A model generated the notes under the pieces. The model saw only the letters and a program-made list of their open reading frames with translations, was not told the origin of the DNA and made no database searches. Positions 1-15,390 of a DNA stretch of 64,000 bases are shown here, piece after piece. Source of the stretch: Gossypium raimondii (Eukaryota; Streptophyta; Magnoliopsida; Malvales; Malvaceae). Position 1 is the stretch's first letter; each line of letters starts with the position of its first letter. The translations under genes were made by a program, and so were the position numbers. The stretch spans positions 61,141,980-61,205,979 of the forward strand of contig NC_068575.1 in NCBI RefSeq assembly GCF_025698545.1. Direction: 5' to 3'.

Positions 1-405
1 AAATAAGTCAGTCATCGAGTAAGTTTTTTTGCCTCGAGCTCAACCCGATTTTTCAATAAAAAAATATTGCTGTTTTTACTATTATTTTCCCATTATTTTG
101 TTGTTAATATTTGGATATTATATAAAACGTGTTTTATTGTTAATTTTGCTACTATTTTAGAGGCATTTGCTTGTTAAGTTGCACTTATGTTAATTCTTTT
201 TTAAGTATAAACACTTTTTAAATTTATTTCAATATTTTTAGTGTGTTTGGTTTATTATATATCTTAATTTTTTATATAAAAATAAAATTATAAAAATTTA
301 ATACAGGTCAGATCTAGATTTTATTATTTTTATCCGAACCGAACTTGAACAAAAATTTAGGCCTAATTTTCAAGTCGGAGACGACCCGGCTCATAGACAA
401 CTCTA
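1..405. mobile_element. Non-autonomous hAT-like element, right part
   Basis: This stretch aligns along its whole length with the complete element at 40428-41036. Shared features are the stretch rich in tttgttgtt and gttttattgttaat, a CCGAACCGAACTTGAAC-like segment, and the same terminal GACAACTCTA. The left end lies outside the window. It has no coding capacity. The family is inferred from the 8-bp duplication flanking the other copy. Confidence 0.6.
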
Positions 406-1155
406 GTTCATACCCAGAAGTAATTCATCCTAATATATTCATATCCAACTTATAAAACACTCGTATATTGCTTTTCTAGTTGTTATTATTTCCATAATTG
501 TTGGAATTAGATTAGATTGATTAGTCAAATCAGTTGGATCGAGAATAGATTAAAATATCGATTTTAAAAAGAAGCATCAAATTGATTGAGTCACAAACCT
601 GACGAATTGATTGAATCAAATTTTTTTATTACAGAATTTCCTAAATTCACTCCGGAGACAAGGATACAACAACTTTGGAAAAAAACTCATAGTTGTAGTA
701 TATAAAATGTGAATTTTAATATTTTTATTATAAAACATTGCATAATATTATTTTTCATAACATATTTTTCTTGGACTCAATATAATAGTTATAAGTCCAC
801 TTAGCTTATGTATATAGGGCTTATAGGTAAATAATATATATTGGAGTTACATATAGTATTTTAATATATATATTATTAATTTCAGTTAATCAACTAATTT
901 TTTAATTATTCACTTTTGAACTAAATTAAATCAATAATTAAAATTTCAAAAAAAATTTATCCCTGGTCAAATTAATGTTGGTAGCGAATTTATTATTTAA
1001 ATTAATTGGACTTAATTGGTTAATTTGATTTTAATTGAATATGAAAATTTCACTTTTAGCCTTGATTTAGTAGTTATTGTGTAAAAACGAATGAAGTCTT
1101 AACACTATTAACAACATTCGAGGCCTTCGATAAAAAATATATTATATATGGAATA

Positions 1156-1313
1156 ATATTTGATACATTACCAGTAGAGTTTTTAGACTCCAAACAAGTT
1201 AAGTGGTTGACAAGTGTCTTATAGGATATAATAAAATGTTAGTATTTGGACATTTGTCAACCCCTGATCCTGCTTATGGAGTTTAAAAACTCTACTGGCA
1301 GTGTATCAATATT
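1156..1313. repeat. Short MITE, copy 1 of family A
   Basis: A 158-bp element with terminal inverted repeats. The left end reads aatatttgatacattaccag and continues tagagtttttagactcca. The right end is its reverse complement with a few changes. A second copy of the family follows at 1331-1916. No coding potential is seen. Confidence 0.65.
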
Positions 1314-1330
1314 TCCCCTTAGTAAAAGGG

Positions 1331-1916
1331 TTAATATTTGGTACATTTACAATGTATTTTTTTTATTCCACAAACAGTCTTAAAAAATTATCATGTGCTT
1401 GTTTTTTTAAATACTTATTTTCTAATATTTTACTGTACCCTTATAGGACACTTGTTACTAGAGGTGATCATGAGTTGGGTTACTCAACCCGGCCCGACGG
1501 CCCGTCCAAAAAATGGGAGGGTTCGGGTAAAAATATAGGCCCGAAATATGTGTTTGGGCAAAAAAATGAGGCTCGTTTAGAAAACGGGCCGGGCCTCGGG
1601 TAAAACCTTTTTGGCCCATGCCCGGCCTTGCCCGAATTATGTATTAAATATATTTTTTATTTTTAATCAAATATACTTTTTAATCAAATGTATACTTTTT
1701 TGGTGCTATAAAATTTAATATGGGTCGGGCCAGGCCAGGCTCGGGCTTAGTAATTTTCTTTCGGGCCGAGCTTGGACAAAATTTTAGGCCCATGTTTCGG
1801 GCCGAATCGAGTTCGGGCCTAAAATTTTATCTGGGCCCGGCCCGGCCCATGATCACCTCTACTTGTTACCCCCTGACCTTATTTGTGGAGTTTAAAAACT
1901 AATATAGTCAGTACCG
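1331..1916. repeat. Short MITE, copy 2 of family A, split by an insertion
   Basis: It starts ttaatatttggtacattta and ends with ggagtttaaaaact followed by gtcagtac. These match the two ends of the copy at 1156-1313. Its interior is interrupted by the 403-bp element at 1459-1861 plus an 8-bp duplication. Removing these leaves a copy of about 175 bp. Confidence 0.6.
1459..1861. mobile_element. hAT-type MITE with perfect 8-bp target duplication
   Basis: The element has perfect 14-base ends, TAGAGGTGATCATG and its reverse complement, followed by imperfect GC-rich inverted repeats full of CGGGCC/GGCCCG words. It is flanked on both sides by CTTGTTAC (1451-1458 and 1862-1869). An 8-bp duplication is characteristic of the hAT superfamily. 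No transposase is encoded, so it would depend on an enzyme supplied elsewhere. It lies inside another MITE (1331-1916), so it is the younger insertion. Confidence 0.85.
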
Positions 1917-2459
1917 CATTGGTGGACGCACCATTTTTCTACCGGAACTAGTACGTAATGGTATCGTTCTATTTTGATGCACTGTTTCGAATTTACCAAT
2001 TTTTTAAATATTAAATATATTAAATGAATTAGATTAAATAATTTCAAATATAAAATTATCATTGATTATATAAATACTCATCGATAAAATTTTATCCTTT
2101 AACAAATGTAAAAGAAATAAGAGAAAAAATGTCACCCATTAAACAATAAAATTAGTCAACCATTATCTTTAAAAAATAAGAGTTTATCTTATTGTATGAT
2201 AATGATACCAACCCATTATATATATCTAAAATAATTAGTTTATGAGTTGTAGGTTTCATCCTCGTCCTGTTTACAGAGAATTAATTACCGATCTTATTCC
2301 AATGAATACATTGAAGGAAACAAATAAATTTAATATATAAAATGTTGAAAAAAATAATAAGTTATAAAATAATTAAACTTAATTAGAGCAGACAGCACAT
2401 CAAGCGTTTTCAACTTCCAAGGTCTTTTAGAACTTCGAGATTCAAAATCAAGATCGTTG

Positions 2460-3137
2460 ATGGAATCACACGACTCTTTTGGGCAGTCGGATTCTGATGT
2501 CAACGATTCCGGCGGGGACTGGAAATTCCCCTTCGGTATCCCCGACGCTTCCACCGGCATCACAATGGTGTCTCCGCCGGAATCACCCCCGGACAACCTG
2601 CCAAATGATCTTTGTGCCGCGCTTCATGACGGCCGGGAAATATTCCACTCTCCTAGATACAAATCCACCTCCACCTCTTCCGCTTTCTATGATTGCAATG
2701 ATGATGAAATGATCGACAATCACGGCGGAAAAACTGCTAGTGCTGACACTAGGAGGGCAGTTGATTTGGGAAAGGATATAGATTTAGGGTTTTCTGAGGA
2801 GGAAGTTGATTCGGCGAGGAAGATTAAAAGCACTTCGAATTCAGATGGCCCTAAGAAGAAACGGGTATTGCCTTCACAGCCGTTGGATTTTGGAACAGAG
2901 TTGCCTTCATTGTCTTACGGCAAAGCGGAGGATGGTGAGAAAGCTGATGAAGAACCGAATGTTAATGAAACCGGGACGGTCCATTCGGATACAAATGCAA
3001 GCAGATTGAATGATAATTTTAGGAAAATTAAGCTTCTGGATGTGCTGTTGAAATTGGCAAAGGATTGTGAGGAGGATGAGAGTTTAGTATGTCTTAGTCT
3101 TTTGGAGGTTGCAGAGAGAAAATGGGGTAAATTCTAG
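2460..3137 (+). CDS. Acidic protein of unknown function with NLS-like motif
   Basis: A single-exon reading frame of 225 codons starting at the ATG at 2460. I do not recognise the family. The protein is rich in Asp, Glu and Ser. It carries PKKKRV at residues 131-136, a textbook basic nuclear localisation motif, so a nuclear location is inferred. The C-terminal part from about residue 185 (KIKLLDVLLKLAKDCEEDES) looks helical and amphipathic and could be an interaction segment. A possible splice donor, GG/GTAAAT, lies just before the stop codon at about 3126. The true protein could therefore be spliced to a downstream exon, but I could not identify one. Codon use and higher GC than the flanks support a real gene. 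The ATG is preferred over the in-frame TTG immediately upstream. Confidence 0.65.
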   Translation: MESHDSFGQSDSDVNDSGGDWKFPFGIPDASTGITMVSPPESPPDNLPNDLCAALHDGREIFHSPRYKSTSTSSAFYDCNDDEMIDNHGGKTASADTRRAVDLGKDIDLGFSEEEVDSARKIKSTSNSDGPKKKRVLPSQPLDFGTELPSLSYGKAEDGEKADEEPNVNETGTVHSDTNASRLNDNFRKIKLLDVLLKLAKDCEEDESLVCLSLLEVAERKWGKF

Positions 3138-5480
3138 GAAGTGATAAACTGAAAGAGTAATGGCCAGCGAGTTCTTTTGGGGGTGCATTTTAGTATGCTA
3201 GATGATGAACATTTTGGGTTTCTGATATTTTCTACTAGGAAATGAATGGAAAGAAAAGCCTCAAAGATCAAGAAGTGTTTTTTGTACTTTAGATTGCAGG
3301 TATGCTGGAAAATATATGAACCTGTAAAGCTCTAGGCTAGTATTTTGTTGTTCAAGTCCATGCCTTGGTATTAATGCATAGTTGTAAATGTTAATGAATG
3401 GAAAAACCTTTTGGTATGTATTATAAAGAACCTCCGGTTTCCGACTTTGATTGCAAGTTTCGGCTATGATTGTTCTGCTTGTGTAGCTCGTATGTGCGTG
3501 GACAGGCGCTGGTCTGTGCATTAATTCCCCATTCTTCATGGGCATGCTTGGGCACATATGTGTTTATGTCTTAATAGGTTGGTTGGGTTATGGAAATGGA
3601 CCATTAAGTTTTAGCAATATCTAGAAATTATTGGTGGTTTGGATTGAAGCTTTAACTTGTGGATTGATATGCAGGACCAGATAAGTAGAGCTGAGTTATG
3701 ATGATATTTGTCAAAGTAGGAAACAAGTGAAAGGTGCTTTTTCTCCCCAGTAATGAAGGGATATGTAAAGCTAAAGTGCTTGCATTTGCATCAAAGCATA
3801 GTCTAGTACGCTCCATTTTTTCATTTTTGTTTAGCTCATAAGTCATATGAAAACCTAGGTACCCACCTTAGTAGGTCATTGTCCACTACATTGCTCATGC
3901 AGTAGTGCAGTTTTGGAGTGAGCAGAGATGGATAAGTTACCCTGTCCGATTTTTGTCTTTTGCCTTCCATAGCCTACTTTATTGATTTCTCCAAATCTAC
4001 TGTCCCATACTTTGAGAAGTTTCCGAACCTGACTTCTGTCAATTGCCATTTCCACCTTTCAGAGGGCACAGAATGGTGATTTGGAATCGGGTTTGATTAT
4101 GTTTTGAATTCTGAAAGAAAGAAAGATTGTGCATGTTCTTTAGGGATAATATTTCCACATATTGTTAACAAGATTGGTAGGTTTCTAAAATCAGGTTATT
4201 AGCATCTCTATTATTACCAACTCTTGTGCATCCTTTTTAGCTATGTATTTAAGTATATACAGGATTACATAAGATTAGAAAAAACAAAAAGCAAAATCTA
4301 AAGAACCAACACTCTAGTAGCTTCTTAGCTCCTCCAAAGCTAAAAACCAAACACCACACCCGAGTGCCAGTCCAGCCATGGTCAAACTTTGGTCAAGGGT
4401 AAAAAAGGAGCAACCATCTAACCTCATTCAGACTTTGGTGTTCAGCATGCAAAAGATGTCGACTGAATGGTCCAGGTAAATAAAAACCAGTGTTAGAGTG
4501 GACAAGATGTGATTTACTGAGCTACAACAAGCCCTTGCCTGTTGCCCAAAACTTCAAAGTAGGATGAAGCAGTTCTGCCTGCAGGAATGAATGAACCTTT
4601 TGATGGCACATCAAGCAGCAAATCTCGGTCACAACTTCCGTTGGCAAAATGGAGAGAATCCAGACCAGCACGAGAGAGATACCATCTGGAGGCAAGGCAA
4701 ATAGGCTTCTCGGACTACAGCGAGCACCATTGTTGTCTAAGAATGAACATTTCTGCTGTGATGCGAATAGTTTCATGGAGGATAATGGTCTAGAACAATG
4801 CTAGTTTCATAACTGGCAGGTCAATGCATCCCTTGTCTAGCAGGGTTCTTATTCCTTTCAACTCCATGTCCTGAAAATTTTGATGCGCTCTTGCCATCAC
4901 TATATGCAGGGAAGCTTGAAGACTCTGAATTTTTACGATATTTTAATAATTTTTATAATATTTTGAACCGCGACTAAAATCAACTTAGGTAAATAGTTAT
5001 TTAGATTCAAATGGACTTAAATTTAGTCAAGTCAATGTTGTTCAACATGCAGTGAACAACGTTGAACAATTAATGATTACGCTATCGGTCAATACCCACA
5101 TTATCTATGACATAGAAGAAGAAAAAACCAAAACGCATCAGTTCGTTAGTTGAGTGTGACGTTTATTTTTAATCACAATTAACTTTTTAAATCAAAGAAG
5201 AGTAATTTAGGTATTAAAATGAAAAAAAATAGTATAGATATTAAAGTGCGAAAATGTAAGCTAAAGTTTATTAAAAATTTCAATTTATTTCATTCAAAAT
5301 TTAAACTTCTTCTAAATATTAAAAGCTTATAAAAAAATTAAATAATACTTTTGTTAAAATGGCAAAAAATAAATCTTCACCGAGTTATAAAAATACAACT
5401 ACTCAAGCAGGAGTTGTATTATAATAGATACGCTAAACAACCCCCAACTTTTCGGGAAAAAAATATGAATCGAATTATTC
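3138..5480. other. Intergenic / possible 3' transcribed region, no gene seen
   Basis: After the stop at 3137 the sequence stays moderately GC-rich to about 4900. This suggests a long 3' UTR or non-coding exons of the upstream gene. Reading frames here are short and show no recognisable family. From about 4920 it becomes AT-rich spacer. I see nothing else supportable. Confidence 0.4.
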
Positions 5481-6502
5481 TTTCTCCATGAAAATGGAGA
5501 AGTCCGACGAGTCTTAGCTTCTTAATCACGCTACTTTCTTCGTCGTATTTTCTCTCCTCGTCGCTACCTCTTCTGTTATTAGATCTTCGAAGCGTGTTTC
5601 TCCCTTCATTTTGTTTGTTTCGCTTTTCTTTTTCCCTAAAAGTAACACTTTTTCTTTTTTGGCTTTTGTTGTGCTTCCTATTTAATGATTGCTGTGATGT
5701 ATGTTTTATTGGTATTTTATTTGTTTTGTGATTTATTAAGCCCAGCTTTTTTAGGGTTTGATTATAAATGTGAGTTATTTGGTTAGGGTTTTGTTAGAAA
5801 AGAAAAAATAAACACCGGTTTTAATCTATACTACTTGGATTCGAGTGAAAGGATCGAATGCTTTGAGTATTTTTATATTTTTAAAATTTTATGTATTTGA
5901 AAAATGTTTAGAAAATCATATTTTCATACTCATATCAATTAATAATTAAAAAACAAGGTCGGGGCAATCTTGTTTCAATATATTTTCAATTCAGGCCTCA
6001 AGTGCTAGTTTAATTGATGTTCTTCATGTTTTGTGCCCCAGATGGAGAGAGTTCCTGCATTTGCCCAACTGTTAAAGAAAGGAGAACTTATATAGATTAA
6101 CCATTTGTTACTGCCTTATTGATCAGCTCATATTTAGGTAAGTTTGCTCCCTCCAAGAGTTCAAAGTGTATAACTTGATGAATTGTAGTACATTTGTTAA
6201 AGCCTTTTAATATTTATTTTACTTGGATTTTGGGTGATTCACCATTGTGGAGATAATGGAATGTGTATGCCTTTTTTAAAAAATCATATATTTGAAGAAT
6301 AATATCTCGTATTAATTCTTGAATATGTGTCGGATACGTTGAGAAAAATTTGAAGTCCGGGTAACATAGTGGAAGACTAAATAAACCATTGAAACCTACT
6401 GCAGTAGAACTATGGTAATCATCAGTTACTTGCAATAGTAGGACTAACTCGTCTGAAACTTGGAGAAATCAGCTCTTTAGCACCAAGATAGAAGGCTATG
6501 CA
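5480..6502 (+). promoter_or_regulatory. 5' leader region of the RS-rich gene, probably with introns
   Basis: A pyrimidine-rich stretch at 5515-5600 (ttcttcgtcg, tctctcctcg) looks like a transcription start region. It is followed by intron-like T-rich DNA. An acceptor-like ttttgtgccccag at 6030-6041 precedes a short reading frame. The main ATG at 6503 lies about 0.9 kb further on. At least one 5'-UTR intron is inferred, but exact exon limits need transcript data. Confidence 0.4.
6042..6095 (+). CDS. Candidate upstream open reading frame, 17 aa
   Basis: ATG at 6042 directly follows an acceptor-like CCCCAG, and the frame closes with TAG at 6093-6095. If the 5' leader is spliced here, this ATG would lie upstream of the main start at 6503 and could reduce its translation. 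Its peptide is not recognisable. Existence as a translated uORF is inference only. Confidence 0.25.
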   Translation: MERVPAFAQLLKKGELI

Positions 6503-8051
6503 ATGGAGTCTTCCTCTCAGGATATGAATACGACTAACCAACCTGGTCACAAACCTTCGTTCTCGGCTTTGATCGATGCTATAGCATTGCAAGAACAATG
6601 TTTTGAACAGTCGCTAGCGAGTCAACAGCTTTGGGCCAAACAGCTTGCTGATGAACAGGAGGCAAAGATAAAAGCAACTGTTCAGAAAATCACAGTGGAT
6701 GCTGCTGAAGTTGATGAAATTCTTAAAGGGAAAAACATTGTTACATCAGATGCGAAACCAGAAGGGTTTAACTCCAAAAGGTATGATCCGATGGCTTTAA
6801 TGTATTAAACCTTTTTCCTCATCATATAGGATAGATTTGCTTCATCTTCAGTGCATGTTATGGTGATTAGAGTGTCTTTCTGTGCATAGATTTTCTGTCT
6901 TTTTAACATACAAGCTGGAATGTATTGACGTCTCTGTTTTCGGTATCTTTAGCTCTATGGTGAAACTGATGATTCTGATGTTGAATTTCACTCAACAAAC
7001 TTGCTGCTGTCTATTTCATGCATGCTAACAATGTTTAGAGATGTGTTTCTATTTCGTATTCATCAATATGTGCACCTTTTTTTGTTCATCGAGTGTTTCT
7101 ATCTTGTCTACGGGCAGTGAGGAAAGGGAGCTTCAATCACAGCCTACATGTGGGCAATTTTCAACATCAAGATCCCGATCTACCTCTCTTGTCCGGTATC
7201 CAGAACCAGATGTTTTCAAGGAAAATAGAAGGTATTCCCCAAGAGATCATGTCAACAAGAGGGATCTTGGCTATTTCAACTCTGACATCCGATATAATCT
7301 TTACAAGGACCAACGGAGACCAAATTCCCAGAGTTTCAAATACCAACCAGGTGATAGTAGAGGCAGAGCTTATCGTAGGGCATCGAGAAGTCCTGAGGCT
7401 GACACTAACCCTCACTATGGAAGGTCTATTGATAGCAGAAAGCATAGAGAAAGAAGAGGTGCATCACCCTTGGAAAAAAGCTGGAAAAGGGAAAGATCTC
7501 CATCTAAATCAACGTCTCAGAGATATTGCCATGAGGATTCTAATTCCGGAAGGTCGGGGAGCTTCAGATGCCAGTCGGGTGATGATGCTGGCAGAAACTA
7601 TCATACGGTGTACCAAAGACCCACTGATGTCGGTATCCCTCACGATAGTAGGTTTATTGATAGCAGAAAACATAGAGAAAGCAGTGGTTCATCGCATATG
7701 GAAAGAAACTGGAAAACGGAAAGGAGATCTCCATCTAAACCTAAGCATCAGAGTTATTTCGACAAGGACTCCCATAGTTTCAGATGCCAGCCAGGTGATA
7801 GTAGAAGCAAATGTTATGACAGTAACCCTCACCATGGAAGGTCTATTGATAGCAAAAAGCATAGAGAAAAGAGAGGTGCATCACCCTTGGAGATTGGTAG
7901 GAGTCACAAGAGTAGACATCTTTTAGCGGAAGACCGAAAAGATGGTTACAGAGACAACGGTGATGAGAAGATTAGTGAGCCTACAGGTGGCAGGAGTGGA
8001 TGTCAGAAAAAGCCAACCATGGATGAAACTTGGGAGAAAACACTATATTAG
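6503..8051 (+). CDS. RS/KH-rich protein with three internal repeats, putative RNA-related
   Basis: Two coding exons, 6503-6780 and 7118-8051, join in frame through an AG/T serine codon to give 403 aa. The donor is AG/GTATGA and the acceptor is GGGCAG. Residues 1-92 contain a helical Gln/Glu/Ala-rich segment (ALIDAIALQEQCFEQ) resembling a short coiled coil. The rest is strongly basic with many RS, SR and SRKHRE words. Three repeat units start near 7333, 7559 and 7776, each running from FRCQPGD-like to SIDSRKHRE and then SPLE. RS/KH-rich tails are common in plant splicing-associated proteins, so a nuclear RNA-processing role is a guess. There is no RRM, zinc finger or enzymatic motif. The gene converges on Bax inhibitor 1, with about 490 bp between the stops. 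Confidence 0.8.
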
Positions 8052-8541
8052 GTACGAGGAAGATCAAGAGGCATATATGTGCTAGCTTGTGTCGTGTTAA
8101 AGCAACTTTTCGTCCCTAATAGAACATTGTTTAGTCTTCCTGTTGGGTTATGTTTCTTTGGTACTCAGTAATGTGGTACTTGCTAAAAACATTTTCTTAT
8201 TTTGGTTTTATGTAGTATTCGGTCAATGGATTAACATTGGAGCAATAGAAAAACAAACCCTTTTGAGCCACCATGGGTTCCCAGCAACGAGTTCTATTGA
8301 AGAAATTGGTGCAACAGTGGCTCATAGAATGGAACTGAATGTTGGTAGATGGTGTGTGGTGGGCAAAACCAATCATATATGCAAAATGCGAAAGACGTTA
8401 ATATATGGCAAAAGTTGAAATAAAATAACATGGTTATTAACTTATTATATTAACATGATGCTTTAGCACAAAAAGCAACAAACTTTCATGTCTCCAAGGC
8501 AAGGTTAGATGGGTAAAGCTCCTCAGCTATTGCTTTGTGAT

Positions 8542-10042
8542 TTAGTCTCTCCTTTTCTTCTTTTTCTCGCTCTTCTCAGCTGAATTTTTCAACTGAAAAC
8601 ACAAGAATGTTCAGTATTGGTTCGTGTATACCAAAATGAAAAATTAATATAAAGTCAGCCATTAAAGATAGCTTTATCAGGTATTCCAGCTTGACTCACC
8701 ATAATTATCAGAATGCGGACAAATACAGCAACAAAATCAGTGAAAAGAGTCAGGGCATGCTTCACGTAGTCCAGGTCACCCAAGTGGGCTTTCTCGATTA
8801 TGTCCTGCGTGTCGACTATCATATATCCCACAAACACCAAAAGCCCTAAGTAGATCTGTGAGGACAATCAAAGGCAAAGAGGGAAGGTCAATAGCAGCTT
8901 TTCAAGTACAACGAGACAGAAAGTTTCTGGCTAATATTCGCTTGCCTCAGTCATAAAGAGGGCTGTGGAACCACCAAAGATGGAGGAAGCAAAATGCAAC
9001 CAGAGAAGCACGGACACACCAGATGAGAGCAAGCCACCAAGGTAAAGGTACTCTCGTCGCCTTGCTAACATAGCAGCTCCTGAAAAACATGCAAAGGCCA
9101 ATGCTGTTCCCACAAATGAAGCTACCAATACACTGCCATTGTGGATAAATACGCCATTAGTACAAGCCACTTTTTTTAGTATTATTATTAATCATTTGCA
9201 AAGGAAGAAAAGACATACAAAGTCACGCACCCAAATGAGATTCACAGGTCCAGATAATAGTAATAGTAAAATAGAAATTAAGCATAGTATTATCTTCCAA
9301 ATGTAACACAAATTAATATATTTCTTGAAACAAAACCCAAGTATTTTCACAGCATGGGTGTATCATTAATATCACAAAATTACCAATTTAGTTTTTATAG
9401 GAAAGATACCTCGGGTCGATTTGAATAGCCAAGTCAATTAGAGGACCGATTGAAGCTCCTTCAAACACTGCCGATGCCATTAGAAGAGAAACCCTCTTTT
9501 GCTGCAAAATTAATAAAACCAAAGCAAAAGATGAGTACATGCAAAAAGAAATATCATCATCTTATACAAATGAAGAAAGATTATTACCTCTTCACAAGGA
9601 GGGGTGGAAAGGAGCCAAATAATGGTTCCTAAGCATGCAAATGTGGTGAGGTAACCCCCAATGTTCCAAAGAATATGGAGATAAGCTCCAACAGCAGAGG
9701 CAATCAGTGCACAACATAAGGTCAAATAAACCTGCAAATTAGAAACGCTATGCTCAGACAATCGAGATCCTTTTTCTTATAAGCAGAAAAATAATTAAAT
9801 AGATGGATAAAATCATAACAAGCATTTATAATCACATAAAAGATGAAAACTGCAATACGTTTCAACTCTCAGAAGAAGCCAAGAAAGATTCAATCCAACG
9901 TTCAAAATCCTAAGTAGCAAATTAGATTTACCTGCTTGAGATGAGTTTGAACGATGGGAGAGATCTGACGGAAATTCTTAAGAGTATCGTAACTCCAGAT
10001 GTTTCTCGATTGGGAATCGAAGAAGGAAGTGAAGGCATCCAT
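8542..10042 (-). CDS. BI-1: Bax inhibitor 1 (BI-1), ER membrane cell-death suppressor
   Basis: Six exons, read on the minus strand: 10042-9932, 9731-9588, 9501-9410, 9132-8946, 8855-8700 and 8592-8542. They give 246 aa, the usual plant BI-1 length. The protein starts MDAFTSFFDSQSRNIWSYDT. It then has six to seven hydrophobic spans, the conserved block DTQDIIEKAHLGDLDYVKHA, and a charged KKKKRRD tail typical of plant BI-1. Members of this TMBIM family sit in the ER membrane, modulate calcium leak and suppress programmed cell death under stress. All junctions keep frame. Intron 4 (8945-8856) has a GC donor (GAG/GCAAGC) rather than GT. A plant-UPRE-like site lies about 670 bp upstream. The gene lies in tandem behind CDC7. 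Confidence 0.97.
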
Positions 10043-11091
10043 TTGTTTGCTGAGAAATAGCAAGAAAATTCATTTGGTTATTTTAGTTACGAGGTGGAAT
10101 GGTATTTATCGATAGAGCTGGATGCCTGGATCAGATAATTTTCTTGGAAATTTATAGGTAATTAAGTTACTAAAAAGCCCTTCGTTTTGTAGAACTTTAA
10201 CGACTTTTTATTTTTACAGGGATTAAGTTGCTTAAAGCAATTTTAAAATATTGAGCTATCGTAATTTTTTATCCTGAATTTAATAATTAAGTTCTTTCTG
10301 AATGCTTGTATTTTTTTATTTTTATACATAAATTTGACAAATAAACTCATTTTAGTCTTAACCTTAAAATATAAAATTGTAAATTTTCAAGTGATATCAT
10401 GACAATTTTAATATATTGACGTTATTAAATTTTAATGAAATCTAAATTTAAGCATCAAAATAAGTCTAACTCCCAATCGATTATTGAATTCAATAATTTA
10501 AATTTATATTAACATAAATATTTTAAGACCAGGTACCAGATAATTTCTCAACATTAAAAAGTGATTAAATACGGCAAATATTGGAATTTTGCACTTAATC
10601 CAATATCTGAGAAACCGAGGAAAAGAAAAAGCGCAAGTGCTCTGGAAAATTCGAGGTGTCATGGGTTGAAAACCCAAAGCATCAATCTTCGTTCGGCTGC
10701 TGCTGATGCGTCACGTAGACCAATAGAATATCGCCATGTCAACACACTACTTCCATTGCGAACATCATAATTTTTTATTCTTTCAGGGAATATAAAGGAT
10801 TTATTGCTAACATCCTTCTAGAACTCAAAATATCATTCCAGAAACTTATAGGGTTTAACTTGAAAGTAAATTTCTTGAGAATTTAAATTCTCAAGTTTAA
10901 TTTTAACTCAAAAGAATAGGTTTTAAAGCATATAAGATGTTTTCCTCTTAGTCCCTGATAAACCATAGACCCTTGCGTCCCCAAAAGGGTGAACCTTACA
11001 TTTAGCTATTAGATTAGGAGCATTTTTTTATACAACTTGAACATGTAAGAGGAAATTCCATGCATTTAGATTCAAACCTTCAAAAATGGAG
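10043..11091. other. BI-1 upstream region and CDC7 3' flank
   Basis: This is spacer between the BI-1 start (10042, minus) and the CDC7 stop (11092, minus), so it should hold the BI-1 promoter and the CDC7 3' UTR. A weak TATA-like GATAAATACC (minus) lies at 10101-10110. A G+C-richer island at 10590-10770 contains the UPRE-like site. No coding sequence is supported. Confidence 0.5.
10705..10724 (-). promoter_or_regulatory. Plant UPRE / ERSE-II-like element upstream of BI-1
   Basis: The minus strand reads ATTGGTCTACGTGACGCATC. The first 11 bases differ at one position from ERSE-II (ATTGGNCCACG). The whole resembles the plant unfolded-protein-response element of BiP promoters (ATTGGTCCACGTCATC) with one substitution and four extra bases. 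It also includes ACGTGAC, an ACGT core of the kind bound by bZIP factors. BI-1 is known to be induced by ER stress in Arabidopsis. Function here is inferred. Confidence 0.45.
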
Positions 11092-15295
<4,204 letters not shown>

Positions 15296-15390
15296 TTCGA
15301 TTATGGACGTGGAGAGAGGAGAAATGTTGAGGTTTGAAAAATGGAGGTAATTTACTAATTTGCTGGAAATTTTGAGACGATAGTGAAATG

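Noticed and set aside
1301-1902. Small plus-strand frames at 1.3-1.9 kb
   Set aside because: They fall entirely within the nested MITEs and reflect their GC-rich inverted repeats.
7093-7926. A 277-codon plus-strand frame overlapping the RS-rich exon
   Set aside because: It is an alternative frame of a repetitive RS/KH exon. The RS frame joins in phase to exon 1, and this one does not.
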